Shown here: positions 1 to 9,801 of the stretch, one piece after another
Layout of the letters: each line of letters opens with the position of its first letter
Position numbering within the stretch: the first letter of the stretch is position 1
DNA from: CAYOZN01 sp964408455
Lineage (GTDB): Bacteria > Planctomycetota > Phycisphaerae > UBA1845 > UTPLA1
Assembly (NCBI GenBank): GCA_964408455.1
Contig: CAYOZN010000009.1
Coordinates: forward strand, 118,586-182,585
Direction: 5' to 3'
Length of the DNA: 64,000 bases
Program-made: the position numbers and the translations under genes
Notes under the pieces: generated by a model
Databases searched by the model: none
What the model saw: only the letters and a program-made list of their open reading frames with translations
What the model was told of the DNA's origin: nothing

Positions 1-2
1 TC

Positions 3-866
3 TCTTCGTCCGAGGAATTACATGAGCTGTTGGAGCTTGCAGCTGAGAACCGGGCCCGGTCGCTGCTGGAGACGAGTCGTCGAGTCGGATTGAAGACGAC
101 GCCCGAAGACGAAGACCCTTACAAGAAAGAGATCGACGATTTCGATCGGGCCTGTTTTTCAACGACGTTGCCAGTCTGGAGGGTACGCTTCAGGCCATTG
201 GAGCACGACCCAAATCGACTCAAGAACTTGGCGGCATGCGCTAAGATCATTGAGAAATGCCGCGTTACCCTGCGTGGCTGGGACTTTCCGGCCTCCGCCC
301 GTCTACCGGGCGCGCAAGGTCAAGGGTCAAACTGGATTTCAATGAATCTCGTGCCCCTCGGAGTGTCCGAGTTTTGGCGTCTATATCTGAGCGGGCACTT
401 CGCATTAAGCCGGGTGCCATACCAAGTCGACGACTCCAGGGGCCGGGAATGGATACGTAAGGTTGCCTTAGAGCACCTGCAAAGGCGCGATATTGACCTG
501 AGCAAGAATCGCGGCTTTTTGCTAATCGAGGACATTCTCTGCAGCCTGACGGAGTACTTTGAGTTCTTGTTGCGTTTGTGCCAAGCAGAAGTCTATACCG
601 GTAGCACAATTGTATCGATCGGCCTTGGGAACGTGAACGACGTCGCGCTGACGGCCGGGCAAAACCGGGCTTGGTGGGAGTATTATTCTGCAACCGAGCC
701 AGAATTATTGCGAGAAGACACAATTGACAATGCACAGATTGTAAGCGAGTCAAGGGACTTAGCGCTGGATTGGACGATTTGGTTCCTTGAACGCTTCGGG
801 TGGTTTGATTGTCCTCGCGAGTTATTCAAGGACGAGCAGGTTAAGCTGTTATCACGAAAATACTAG
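3..866 (+). CDS. hypothetical protein, 5'-partial
   Basis: The reading frame is open from the window edge (frame of base 3), so the gene probably begins upstream; an in-frame TTG at 30 is the first internal candidate start. About 287 residues are visible. The sequence is mixed alpha/beta without an obvious signal peptide, membrane segment or recognisable catalytic motif, and I do not recognise the family. Base composition is clearly lower in GC and less third-position biased than the neighbouring genes (for example around 680-740), which suggests horizontal acquisition. A 21-bp minisatellite lies immediately downstream. Function unknown. Confidence 0.6.
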   Translation, partial: SSSEELHELLELAAENRARSLLETSRRVGLKTTPEDEDPYKKEIDDFDRACFSTTLPVWRVRFRPLEHDPNRLKNLAACAKIIEKCRVTLRGWDFPASARLPGAQGQGSNWISMNLVPLGVSEFWRLYLSGHFALSRVPYQVDDSRGREWIRKVALEHLQRRDIDLSKNRGFLLIEDILCSLTEYFEFLLRLCQAEVYTGSTIVSIGLGNVNDVALTAGQNRAWWEYYSATEPELLREDTIDNAQIVSESRDLALDWTIWFLERFGWFDCPRELFKDEQVKLLSRKY

Positions 867-973
867 ACGTTCGGTGGGCCAACTGCCTGTTGGTGACCCC
901 TACCGTGGGCTGCCGTGACCGATATCTGCTCGGCGGCCACAAAAAATCCACCATCGAAATTGATCAACCAGAC

Positions 974-1183
974 CGCGAAAGCCACGCACCAGTCCGCGGG
1001 AGCCACGTACCAGTACGCGAGAGCAGACTACTGGTGCGCGAGAGCAAAACACCAGTGCGCGGGAGCAAAACACCAGTACGCGGAAGCAAAACACCAGTAC
1101 GCGGAAGCAAATCACCAGTGCGCGGAGGCAAATCACCAGTGCGCGGAGGCCGCGCACTGGTGCGCGAAGACAAAAAAGTATTA
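974..1183. repeat. 21-bp minisatellite, about 10 units
   Basis: Units begin with CGCG at 974, 995, 1016, 1037, 1058, 1079, 1100, 1121, 1142 and 1163, an exact 21-bp period with no slippage. The core is ACCAGT followed by CGCGGxAGC. In units near 1030 and 1155 the core is inverted (ACTGGT), and 1151-1166 forms the near-perfect hairpin CGCGCAC-TG-GTGCGCG. Because 21 is a multiple of three, several frames read through as heptapeptide repeats, but no start with a convincing ribosome site is seen, so I treat it as a repeat and not a gene. Confidence 0.85.
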
Positions 1184-1589
1184 TCCAGACACAACGCGGC
1201 GCGGCTAGGCGAGCATCGCGGCTGATCTTTTCGGGCCGCGGCCGTGGCGCTGTCGAAAACGCGTGCGCACGAATCGGACGCAGCCGCGCCACGCGCCGGC
1301 GGCGGCGGCCGGCCCCCGCCATCGAGCCGGCGCGGCCGGCCCCCGGCCGGAAGCGAACGGTATTCGGCCGGGGGCGGGTGGTTTCCGGCCCGTCAGTGCC
1401 ATCGCAACGTCCCTTTAAAAAACCGGCGGGTAGTGAATGTCGGTGGGGCATGCGCCGATGACGGCGTAATGACACCGTCGCGGCGCGTCGCAGGGACGAT
1501 CGCCGGATGCGAGACGGTGCGAAGCGGCGGCACGCCGGTGCCACAGGGTGGCGAACCGGTGCCACCCACGAGAAAAGGAGAGAGAACCC
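1184..1589. other. GC-rich non-coding leader with short palindromes
   Basis: No gene supported. It contains very GC-rich GGCC/CCGG-type runs (about 1290-1350), then a cluster of CCGGTGCCAC motifs at 1535-1544 and 1556-1565 with an inverted GGTGGC at 1547-1552. The same GGTGCCACC core appears in the large inverted repeat at 37786-37880. The final part is the 5' region of the downstream fibronectin-III-like gene. Confidence 0.4.
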
Positions 1590-2387
1590 ATGTCAGCGAC
1601 CTATCCCATCAGCCCCCGCGCCGACTTTCTCACCTGGTGCGAGATTCATGCGCCCGTCTTCCTGGACAGCGCCGTCGAGATTGGCCTGACCCCGGCCCAG
1701 GCGACCGCCTTCAACACCGCCGCCGCCGCCTTCGGCTCGGCCCTCAACGACCAGGCCACGATCCAGCAGGCCGCCAAGATGTCGACCGAGGCGGCGAATG
1801 TCGCCTACCAGACCATGCTCTCCACCGCCGGCAACACCGTGAAGCTGATCCGCGCCTTCGCCGAGAACAGCGCCGACCCCAACGCGGTCTATCAGACGGC
1901 GCAGATTCCGGCGCCCCAGCCGGCCAAGCCCGCCCCGCCGCCGGCCCAGCCGACCAACCTCACGGTCGAGCTGATGCCGCAGACCGGGGCATTGGTCCTG
2001 CGCTGGAAGGCGTCGAACCCGGCGGGCACCAGCGGCACCAGCTACATCATCCGCCGCCGGCTGCCGGGCGAGAGCGCCTGGACCTTCGTCGGCGTGCCGG
2101 CCAAGAAGGAATTCGTCGACGAGACCTTCGTGGCCGGGCCGGACAGTGTGCAGTACACGGTGCAGGGCACACGGAGTGGCGTCCTGGGCACCATGAGCCA
2201 GGTGTTCCTGGTCAGCTTCGGCATTTCTCCCACCGGCGCCATGACGGCGACCGTCAGCACCGGCGCGCCCGGCAAGGGCATTCCGCTGCAGGTGAGCGCG
2301 ATGCCCAATGGCAATGGCGGCGGCTATGCGGCCAATGGCAATGGCGCGTCCGCGCACAAGACGACGCGGCAGCGCGTGGGGGTGTGA
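1590..2387 (+). CDS. fibronectin type III-like domain protein
   Basis: 265 residues. The ATG at 1590 is preceded by AAAAGGAGAGA, a strong ribosome site, which decides the start against the longer frame. The N-terminal ~115 residues are Ala-rich and helical. A Pro/Ala linker (PQPAKPAPPPAQP) leads into a single fibronectin-III-like beta domain (about residues 130-215: LTVEL...LRWKASNP...YIIRRR...F.DETF). The C-terminus is Gly/Asn-rich. No signal peptide is visible. Proteins of this layout (helical N-part, Fn3 C-part) occur in planctomycetes, but the role is unknown. A hairpin terminator follows at 2453-2487. Confidence 0.75.
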   Translation: MSATYPISPRADFLTWCEIHAPVFLDSAVEIGLTPAQATAFNTAAAAFGSALNDQATIQQAAKMSTEAANVAYQTMLSTAGNTVKLIRAFAENSADPNAVYQTAQIPAPQPAKPAPPPAQPTNLTVELMPQTGALVLRWKASNPAGTSGTSYIIRRRLPGESAWTFVGVPAKKEFVDETFVAGPDSVQYTVQGTRSGVLGTMSQVFLVSFGISPTGAMTATVSTGAPGKGIPLQVSAMPNGNGGGYAANGNGASAHKTTRQRVGV

Positions 2388-2394
2388 GGGTGAA

Positions 2395-2433
2395 GGGATT
2401 GAGGGATTAAGGGATTAGGGGATTAAGGGATTG
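2395..2433. repeat. GGGATTRA octamer tandem repeat
   Basis: Five near-identical GGGATT(G/A)A units follow the stop of the fibronectin-like gene. The same motif in reverse orientation (CAATCCCT, 3088-3104) lies at the other side of the small zinc-ribbon gene, so the two tracts flank it as inverted simple repeats. Confidence 0.7.
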
Positions 2434-2452
2434 ATTGCCTGAGAATGCGAAG

Positions 2453-2487
2453 GGCGCGACCGGCGACGGGCCGGCGCGCCTTTCTTT
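2453..2487 (+). terminator. intrinsic terminator
   Basis: GGCGCG-A-CCGGC pairs with GCCGG-CGCGCC around a short loop (one bulge), followed by TTTCTTT. It lies 65 bp after the fibronectin-like gene. Confidence 0.6.
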
Positions 2488-2540
2488 ATGCGCGAATCGA
2501 CGCCAGACGGCAGCGCTGCGTGCGTGGGACCTGGGCTTCG

Positions 2541-3023
2541 CTAGGCCACCCCCGCCTCCGCCGGGATGTCGGTGCCACACTCCGGGCACCGCGGGGAGGT
2601 CAGCCCGCGCAGATCGTACTGGCACCGCCGACACAGCCCCGGCGCCTGCCGCCGCCGATCCAGCAAGTACATCACTGCCGTGGGAACGAGCGCAAGGGCC
2701 AGCGGAACCCAGAGCGGAATGGTCACGACGATGTCACTCTCGTATTGAACGACGGGAAGCACGAACCCGTAGTTCCGCGACTCCGGCTCGACGGGTATCC
2801 TCACCCGCGTCCAGTCGGAAGACACCGGGAACATGCCTTCCACAGGCATGCTCACGAATCCGAATTCCCCGACCGCACAACCGATGAACCGGCAGCGCTG
2901 CACGTTTTCCTGTTTGACGAATATGAGCGGCCACCGGAGGCTCGCCGCCCATGCCAGTAGCAATAGCGCCGACAGGACCGCGCCCGTCCGCTTGCAGACC
3001 CGCCATCGTCGCGAGCGTTCCAC
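2541..3023 (-). CDS. membrane protein with C-terminal CxxC zinc ribbon
   Basis: 160 residues. It has an N-terminal transmembrane segment (about 13-30), an extracytoplasmic stretch of about 75 residues, a second membrane segment (about 105-122: PLWVPLALALVPTAVMYLL) and then a cytoplasmic Cys4 ribbon CRRCQYDLRGL...CPECG. The ribbon is a form I associate with Phycisphaerae membrane proteins. Two further proteins in the window (23247-24647 and 57995-58609) carry the same ribbon. The ribbon should bind zinc; the partner or substrate is unknown. Confidence 0.7.
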   Translation of the reverse strand: MERSRRWRVCKRTGAVLSALLLLAWAASLRWPLIFVKQENVQRCRFIGCAVGEFGFVSMPVEGMFPVSSDWTRVRIPVEPESRNYGFVLPVVQYESDIVVTIPLWVPLALALVPTAVMYLLDRRRQAPGLCRRCQYDLRGLTSPRCPECGTDIPAEAGVA

Positions 3024-3108
3024 GAAAAAATCCTCGGCCCGTTCGCCGCGCGCCGCCGCATTACGCGAACTGTGGACAAGGGAACCCTCAATCCCTCAAT
3101 CCCTAGCC

Positions 3109-4326
<1,218 letters not shown>

Positions 4327-4356
4327 CGAAAATCCCCAGGCTCACCAGAGCTCAGA

Positions 4357-4833
4357 TCAATACGAAAACCCATTCTTCCGCACGTGCACGTACGGCCGCA
4401 TGCCATTCGCCCCGCCGTCCGTCACCTCGGCCAGGTACAGCCAGTGGTCGCCCGCGTCGTGCCGCGCCCGGATGCGGGCCGCCAGCCATGCGGCGCAGTT
4501 CTCGAGCACGACGCCGCCATCCACGACGCGGCATGCCAGGCCGGCGAAGGCATCCTCTTCCGGGCCGAAGCCCTTGCCGAAGTGTTTGAACAGCGGCGCC
4601 GGATCATCGCCGACCGCGTTGAGCACGAGCGCCCCGCTCTCCTCCAGCAGCTTCACCAGCCAACGCTCCTTGTTGACCGCGACGCTCACCATCGGCGGCT
4701 CGAAGCCGGCCTGCTGCACCCACGATGCCAGCATGCCCGTCCGCCGCGCGCTCGTGCGAGTCGTCAGGATCGAACACCCGCTGGGGATCGCCGCCAGCGC
4801 TGCTCCCACTGCCTCCTTCGAACTCACGTCCAT
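4357..4833 (-). CDS. flavin reductase-like domain protein
   Basis: 158 residues from the ATG at 4833, which has AAAAGGGG 6 bases upstream; the longer reading frame lacks such a site. It belongs to the flavin reductase-like FMN-binding split-barrel family (short form): the N-terminal IPSGCSILTTR...GMLASWVQQAGFEPPMVSVAVNK is characteristic, and GDHWLYLAEV is the usual C-terminal strand. These proteins bind FMN and either reduce free flavin with NAD(P)H or act in two-component monooxygenases. The downstream gene on the same strand is the MacB-like permease, about 30 bases away; no functional link is evident. Confidence 0.85.
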   Translation of the reverse strand: MDVSSKEAVGAALAAIPSGCSILTTRTSARRTGMLASWVQQAGFEPPMVSVAVNKERWLVKLLEESGALVLNAVGDDPAPLFKHFGKGFGPEEDAFAGLACRVVDGGVVLENCAAWLAARIRARHDAGDHWLYLAEVTDGGANGMRPYVHVRKNGFSY

Positions 4834-5073
4834 CCCGATCCCCTTTTGGCGCAAGGCCAATGGCCGCGCCGCCGCGCGAACCACGATTCGTAATTCCTTC
4901 GACTGGTCAGCGATTCCCCGAGCATTCTAGCAGGATTGCGGCCACACGCATCGCGCTTCGGCCTCGGCCCGCCACGCAGGCTCTTCCCGGTAGCGACGCC
5001 GGCGAGCTATTCACCCGGCCGAACCGGGCGCCGCCGCCCGCGCTTTTTCCGCGATTCGCGGGATAATGCCGCC

Positions 5074-6705
5074 ATGACCCAGCCCGCGCTCCTGCATGCA
5101 TCGCGACGGCACTGGCCCGTTCTGGCGGCCCTCCTGTTCCTGGCCGCCAGCATGCGAATTGCCCACGTCCAGCAGCCCTTCTGCATGAGCCGCGACGGCG
5201 TGCGCTTCGTCGAATTCGCCCAGAAGTTCACCAGCGATCCCGTCCGCTGGATGCGCATCGAGACCAAGCAGCCCGGCTATCCCCTGCTGCTGGCCGGCAT
5301 CCATCGGGCGACCGGCGGCAGCAACGCATCCTCCCCGCTGCGCTGGGAGCAGACGGGCCGCTGGCTGTCCGCCATCAGCGGCATGCTGGTCGTCGTCCTG
5401 CTCTACCTGCTGGCCCTGCGTCTCTTCAATGCCACCGTCGCGGCAGTGTCCGGCATCTTCGCCGCCCTCTGGCCCGACGGTGTCCAGCTCTCGGCCGCCG
5501 TGCTCTCCGACATGCCGCACCTGGTGCTCTATCTCGCGGCGATCCTGCTTGGCTGGCGCGGCATCGTGCGCCTTCACATCGGCTGGTCGATCGCGGCCGG
5601 CATTATCGCCGGCGCGGCCTATCTCGTGCGCCAGGAGGCCATCGGCCTGGTGCCTGCGTTCGCATTCGCCGCCTGGCGCTGCGACGCCACGGCCCCGCCG
5701 AAGCGCCGCGCCCTGCTCGCGGTCGCCTTTGCCGCCGCCTTCGTCGTCGCCGCCGCGCCGCATTCGATCGCCGTCGGCCGCGCCATGCCCAACAAGAATC
5801 CCGTCGACTTCCTGGAGCAGCCCGAACAGGCGAACCTAACGCCGGAAGATGACGCACCCGCTGCGCCGCATGTTTCTTCTGCTCCCGGTTCCGTGTTCCC
5901 TGTTCCCTTCTCCGTCGCCGCCGCCATCCCCGCATGGCAGGCCCCCGGCCGCATGGCCGAGGAATGGGCCAAGAGCGGCCGCTACGTCTTCGCCACGCTG
6001 TTCCTCGTCTGCCTCTTCGTCCGCTCCATGCCGCGTGGCGAACGGCGCGGGCGCGACCTGCTCGCCGCCGCCGCCGTCGCGCAGCTCGTCCTGGTGCAGG
6101 CCCGCGTCAGCGCCTATGGCGAAATCAGCGGCCGCTATCTCGTCATCCCCGCGGCCCTGTCGATTCCCTGGGCCGCCGCGGCCTTCGTCAGTCTCGCGGC
6201 CCGCGTCGCCGGCGGAATCCACCAGCCGACACCGGGCCGGCAGGCGGCCGTCTGGCTCTCGGCCTTCATTCTCGCCCTGACGCCGCTCATCTACTACGCC
6301 ACGCTGCCGATCAGCGCCGGCAAGGAGCACTATCGCCGCGCGGGACTGTGGCTCGCGGAACACGCCGCTGCCAGTGACATCATTGTGACACACCCGCGCC
6401 TGGAACAGGTCATGTACTACGCCGGGCGGACCTGGCCCCGCGATGAGCTGTGGGTTCGCACCCGTCCCGAGGACCCGTGGAAAAAAGCCGCCCGCATCGT
6501 CGAGAAAAAACGCGCCGCCTGGTACGTCGACGCCCGCGGCAGCCGCCGCGACGACACCATGGAACAGGCGTTTCTCCGCGAGATCGAGCGTGCCCAGCGC
6601 CCGGCCATGCGCCTCGAACACCGCGAGGCCGCCGACGATGGAGAGGTCTTCATCTGGCGCGTCGTGCCGCCGCTTGCTGCCGATAACGCCGCTGCCGCCC
6701 CTTGA
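5074..6705 (+). CDS. GT39/ArnT-like membrane glycosyltransferase
   Basis: 543 residues from ATG 5074. It has about ten membrane helices. The first periplasmic loop carries the GT-C signature with an acidic residue (SRDGVRF) and later KQPGYPLLLA, as in dolichyl-phosphate-mannose mannosyltransferase/ArnT relatives. It probably transfers a sugar from a polyprenyl-phosphate carrier on the outer face of the inner membrane. The polyprenyl-phosphate ribose synthase-like gene at 7460 is close by. An odd segment at 5873-5925 (SSAPGSVFPVPFSVAAA) matches a low-complexity GGGAACAGGGAAC tract also found between genes at 35.8 kb, which looks like an in-frame insertion in a loop. Confidence 0.75.
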   Translation: MTQPALLHASRRHWPVLAALLFLAASMRIAHVQQPFCMSRDGVRFVEFAQKFTSDPVRWMRIETKQPGYPLLLAGIHRATGGSNASSPLRWEQTGRWLSAISGMLVVVLLYLLALRLFNATVAAVSGIFAALWPDGVQLSAAVLSDMPHLVLYLAAILLGWRGIVRLHIGWSIAAGIIAGAAYLVRQEAIGLVPAFAFAAWRCDATAPPKRRALLAVAFAAAFVVAAAPHSIAVGRAMPNKNPVDFLEQPEQANLTPEDDAPAAPHVSSAPGSVFPVPFSVAAAIPAWQAPGRMAEEWAKSGRYVFATLFLVCLFVRSMPRGERRGRDLLAAAAVAQLVLVQARVSAYGEISGRYLVIPAALSIPWAAAAFVSLAARVAGGIHQPTPGRQAAVWLSAFILALTPLIYYATLPISAGKEHYRRAGLWLAEHAAASDIIVTHPRLEQVMYYAGRTWPRDELWVRTRPEDPWKKAARIVEKKRAAWYVDARGSRRDDTMEQAFLREIERAQRPAMRLEHREAADDGEVFIWRVVPPLAADNAAAAP

Positions 6706-6804
6706 ACGTTCGTGCGTCATTCCTGCAAGCCGATTCTCGTCTGATAAGCCGCGATCGCACATGAGCATCGTCGAGCGGACCGATCAGATGCGCAACCGGC
6801 CAGT

Positions 6805-7386
6805 TTGCGCCGGCCGGGGGGGCTCGGCCGCTTGGAAGACGAACCGATTCCACTTTACGACGGCCCGCCGATCGCGCGGCGCACGCCGCTCGACGCCGGC
6901 ATTGGCCAGAACGCGGCCACGCCACCGGCCAATGCCGCCGTGCGCAGCCGGCGCCGCACCGCGCGGCGAGAGTGCGAGCGTACCTTCGTTTGCTTCACGA
7001 ACACCGACGCCGGCGGACGCGTAGACCATGCCGAATGTCCGGTCCTGAACATCTCCGGCCGCGGCATGGCACTGTTCTATGACCGCCACGTCGCGAGGGG
7101 CGCGCGGGTCCTCGTCCAGTATCGCACCGTCAGCCTCAGCCCGGTGCGACTCACCGCAACGGTGAAGGGCTGCGTTCTTTCGACAGACGGTCGCTATCAG
7201 GTCGGCCTTCAATTTGACCGACCGCTCGCGGCGGAAGAAATGCGCCCCGCGCGCTGCCTGCCCGGCAGAGATGTCGCTCCCGGCATCCGGGCGCGGCGAT
7301 GGAGCGAACCGCGCGAGGCCGCGCGGGGAAATCAGCTCGACGACGATTCGAACGCTCAGGATCAGTCGCCGCCGGCTGTTCCGTGA
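6805..7386 (+). CDS. PilZ domain protein
   Basis: About 193 residues. The start is uncertain: TTG 6805 or TTG 6832, neither with a strong ribosome site. After a basic linker, the Arg-rich RRTARRECER motif (about residues 49-58), then NISGRGMAL (D/NxSxxG form) and VGLQF define a PilZ beta barrel of about 100 residues, the usual c-di-GMP receptor fold. The second motif has Asn where Asp is canonical, so binding is likely but not assured. The C-terminal 50 residues are low complexity. Its position between two genes for polyprenyl-linked sugar chemistry makes c-di-GMP control of an envelope polysaccharide possible; this is an inference. Confidence 0.72.
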   Translation: MRRPGGLGRLEDEPIPLYDGPPIARRTPLDAGIGQNAATPPANAAVRSRRRTARRECERTFVCFTNTDAGGRVDHAECPVLNISGRGMALFYDRHVARGARVLVQYRTVSLSPVRLTATVKGCVLSTDGRYQVGLQFDRPLAAEEMRPARCLPGRDVAPGIRARRWSEPREAARGNQLDDDSNAQDQSPPAVP

Positions 7387-7459
7387 CCGGCACGCTTTAC
7401 CAGGTCACGAAGCGTCATTACCTTACGGTTTGTACATCCGCCCCCGGAGGCCCAGCCCG

Positions 7460-8416
7460 TTGCTTCAAACCCCGCTCGCCGTCATCAAACTGCTTCGTCC
7501 GGCCCAGTGGGTGAAGAACGTCTTCCTTTTCGCGGCCTTTGTCTTCGGCGTCCCGCTGACCGAACGCGAGTCGCTGGACCAGTTCCTCCTCGCCTGTGCC
7601 GGCTTCGGCATCTTCTGCATGCTCTCCAGCTCGGTCTATGCCTTTAATGATCTGCTTGATCATCGCGAAGACGCCCTGCATCCGACCAAGCGAAATCGCC
7701 CCATCGCCAGCGGCGCCCTGTCGCCGGCGGTCGGCGGCGTCATTTCCTTTGCACTGGCGAGCGGCGGCGCCTATGCCGCCCTCCGCATGCCCGGCGGCTT
7801 CGCCCTCACCGCCGTCGGCTATCTGATGCTGAACCTCGTCTACAGCCTCTGGGCCAAGAAGCTCATCCTGCTCGACGTCATCATCATTGCCATCGGCTTC
7901 GTCCTTCGCGCCCTCGCCGGCGCCCAGGCCGTGGATGTTCCGGTGTCCGCCTGGCTCGTCGTCTGCACCTTCACCCTGTGCCTGTTCCTCGGCTTCGGCA
8001 AGCGTCGGTGCGAGATCGCGGTACTTGCCGACATCGACACCGCCACGCAGCATCGCGCCACCCTATCCTACTACAGCATCGAACTGCTCTCGCAGCTCCT
8101 CTCCGTGACCGGCGCGATGGCAGTCACGACGTTTGTGCTGTATACGCTCGATCCCACCAACTCCACGCCGCACACACTCGTGTTCACCACGCCACTCGTG
8201 TTCTATGCGGTGTTTCGATACGCGATGGTCATCAGCCGCGGCATGCATACCGGCCCCAGCGACGTGCTGATTCGAGATCGTCCTTTCCTCTTTACCGCCA
8301 TTCTCTGGACCGCGATCACGCTTGCCCTGATCGTCTTTCCCGGCATCGAGAGGTACCTTCCCCCGCTCCGCCTCCCCGGCGAAGCCGCTGTGCGCCAGAT
8401 CGCCCCTCCGCCCTAA
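7460..8416 (+). CDS. UbiA family prenyltransferase, DPPR synthase-like
   Basis: 318 residues from TTG 7460, chosen because GGAGG ends nine bases upstream. It is a nine-helix UbiA fold. The first Asp-rich motif is NDLLDHREDALHPTKRNRP and a second conserved motif is LRALAGA. The opening LLRPAQWVKN and the HPTKR.RPI segment match decaprenyl-phosphate phosphoribosyltransferase (mycobacterial Rv3806c type) better than quinone or heme prenyltransferases. It probably joins PRPP to polyprenyl phosphate, making the ribose/arabinose donor precursor. No epimerase (DprE) gene is adjacent. Confidence 0.8.
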   Translation: MLQTPLAVIKLLRPAQWVKNVFLFAAFVFGVPLTERESLDQFLLACAGFGIFCMLSSSVYAFNDLLDHREDALHPTKRNRPIASGALSPAVGGVISFALASGGAYAALRMPGGFALTAVGYLMLNLVYSLWAKKLILLDVIIIAIGFVLRALAGAQAVDVPVSAWLVVCTFTLCLFLGFGKRRCEIAVLADIDTATQHRATLSYYSIELLSQLLSVTGAMAVTTFVLYTLDPTNSTPHTLVFTTPLVFYAVFRYAMVISRGMHTGPSDVLIRDRPFLFTAILWTAITLALIVFPGIERYLPPLRLPGEAAVRQIAPPP

Positions 8417-8555
8417 GCACTGCGCGCGCAGCAAGTTACGCTCGGCCCAGGCACCTTCCCATAATCACCCGCAAACTAAAGCCGTCCCGCCGCGATAATC
8501 CCATGACAGGACAGCCCAAAGTCGTTTCGTCTTCTCTTGCAGCGTGGAAGCGGTG

Positions 8556-9131
8556 ATGACCATCGGAGCGGAGGACGCCGATCGCCGTCTGATCGAGGCA
8601 GCGCAGCGCGGCGAGCGCCGCGCGCTGGATGCCTTCGTCCGCCGCCACGAAGGCTGGGTCCGCCACGTGGTGTATGCCACCGTCGGCAACCCATCCATCG
8701 TCGAGGACATCGTCCAGAAGGTATGGATCAATGTCTGGCAGCAGATCGGTACCCTGGTTGAAGTGGAGCGCTGGCGCGGCTGGCTCTATCGCCTCGCCCG
8801 CAACGCCGCCATCGACGAGGGCCTCCGCCACACGCGGGAACGGCAGCGACGCAGACCCTTTCCCGTGCAGGACTCGGCAGCTGTCGCGCCCGATCCGGCC
8901 CGTGCCCTGGCCAGCGATGAAGAACACCAACGGCTGCTCGACAAGATCAAGGCGCTGCCGCCGATCTATCGCGAACCATTCATGCTCCGCCACCTCGAGG
9001 GCTGGAGTTACGCCGAGATCGGAGAGGCCATGTCCCTTCCGGTCGAAACAGTCGAGACGCGACTGGTGCGTGCACGGCGCCTGCTGCGAGAAGCCTTGAA
9101 GAACGATGCCCGCGCGACAGAAAACGAATGA
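8556..9131 (+). CDS. ECF RNA polymerase sigma factor
   Basis: 191 residues from ATG 8556 (GGAAG five bases upstream; in-frame GTGs at 8544 and 8553 are alternatives). Region 2 (about 18-85, with VEDIVQKVWINVWQQ and WLYRLARNAAID) and region 4 (about 125-185, LPPIYREPFMLRHLEGWSYAEIGEAM...ETRLVRARRLLR) are complete. The next gene starts 7 bases after its stop and encodes a membrane protein with an anti-sigma-like N-terminus, so this is probably a membrane-signal-responsive sigma factor. Confidence 0.92.
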   Translation: MTIGAEDADRRLIEAAQRGERRALDAFVRRHEGWVRHVVYATVGNPSIVEDIVQKVWINVWQQIGTLVEVERWRGWLYRLARNAAIDEGLRHTRERQRRRPFPVQDSAAVAPDPARALASDEEHQRLLDKIKALPPIYREPFMLRHLEGWSYAEIGEAMSLPVETVETRLVRARRLLREALKNDARATENE

Positions 9132-9138
9132 GTTGCAG

Positions 9139-9690
9139 ATGAACGACCAACACCAACATTCCGACACGCTCGAACGGCTCATCTCCCGTCATCTCGATGG
9201 CGAGATCACCGCGGCCGAACAGCGTCAGCTCGACGCAATGCTCGCATCGGATGCCGATGCCCGCGCCCTCTTTGAGGACTACTGCCGCCTCGACGCCAGC
9301 GCCGGCAGCGTAATCCGGATCGATGCCTCCGATAGCCGCCAACTGGCCGGCCGGCGCCCCCGCAGCCCCTGGTGGACCACCATCTTCACGGCGGTTTCCG
9401 CGGCCGCCGCCGTCGTTGCGTTTTCGTTTCTCTTCGAGGCCGACCGCCAGCAGCGCCCGGTCCGGCCCTTCCCGGAAAATCGAATGGCGGGCGCCTCGCA
9501 GAATGCCCTGCCCGCGGGCCTCATCGATTCCCCGATCGATTACCGCGCCGTGGACTTTCAGCCCACGCAGCGCGTCAGCGACTGGCGCCGCGATCTGATC
9601 GGCATTCGCGGCAGGAATCCCAACGTCATCCTCATCGTCGAACAGGCCACGCAGACCGCCGGTCGCGTGCCCATCTACGGTGACTTCTGA
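9139..9690 (+). CDS. putative anti-sigma factor, single-pass membrane protein
   Basis: 183 residues from ATG 9139. The N-terminal ~55 residues (LERLISRHLDGEITAAEQRQLDAMLASDADARALFEDY) resemble the sigma-binding helical region seen in planctomycete FecR-type anti-sigma proteins. A transmembrane helix lies at about residues 77-95 (TTIFTAVSAAAAVVAFSFLF), and the rest (about 85 residues) is extracytoplasmic and of unknown fold; no full FecR domain is visible. It lies immediately after the ECF sigma gene and is followed by a PDZ protein, which could be part of the same stress response. The assignment rests on context and the short N-terminal match. Confidence 0.68.
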   Translation: MNDQHQHSDTLERLISRHLDGEITAAEQRQLDAMLASDADARALFEDYCRLDASAGSVIRIDASDSRQLAGRRPRSPWWTTIFTAVSAAAAVVAFSFLFEADRQQRPVRPFPENRMAGASQNALPAGLIDSPIDYRAVDFQPTQRVSDWRRDLIGIRGRNPNVILIVEQATQTAGRVPIYGDF

Positions 9691-9801
9691 CAGCCAGACA
9701 CGATTAACGAGTAAGGCCGGTTTCGCCGCCGCATCACGGACGGTCCTGGTCGACGGCCCCGCCGGATAGGTTTGAATCGTTTTCGACAGGAGCAGCTTTC
9801 C

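Noticed and set aside
974..1183. Possible CRISPR array or repeat-protein gene
   Set aside because: Units are contiguous with no spacers, and no start codon with a ribosome site supports a gene.
890..1225. Small gene reading the heptapeptide repeat
   Set aside because: It starts at TTG without a ribosome site and consists almost wholly of the minisatellite.
4352..4930. Plus-strand frames opposite the flavin reductase gene
   Set aside because: They are shadows; the minus-strand protein has a complete FMN-binding family pattern and a good ribosome site.
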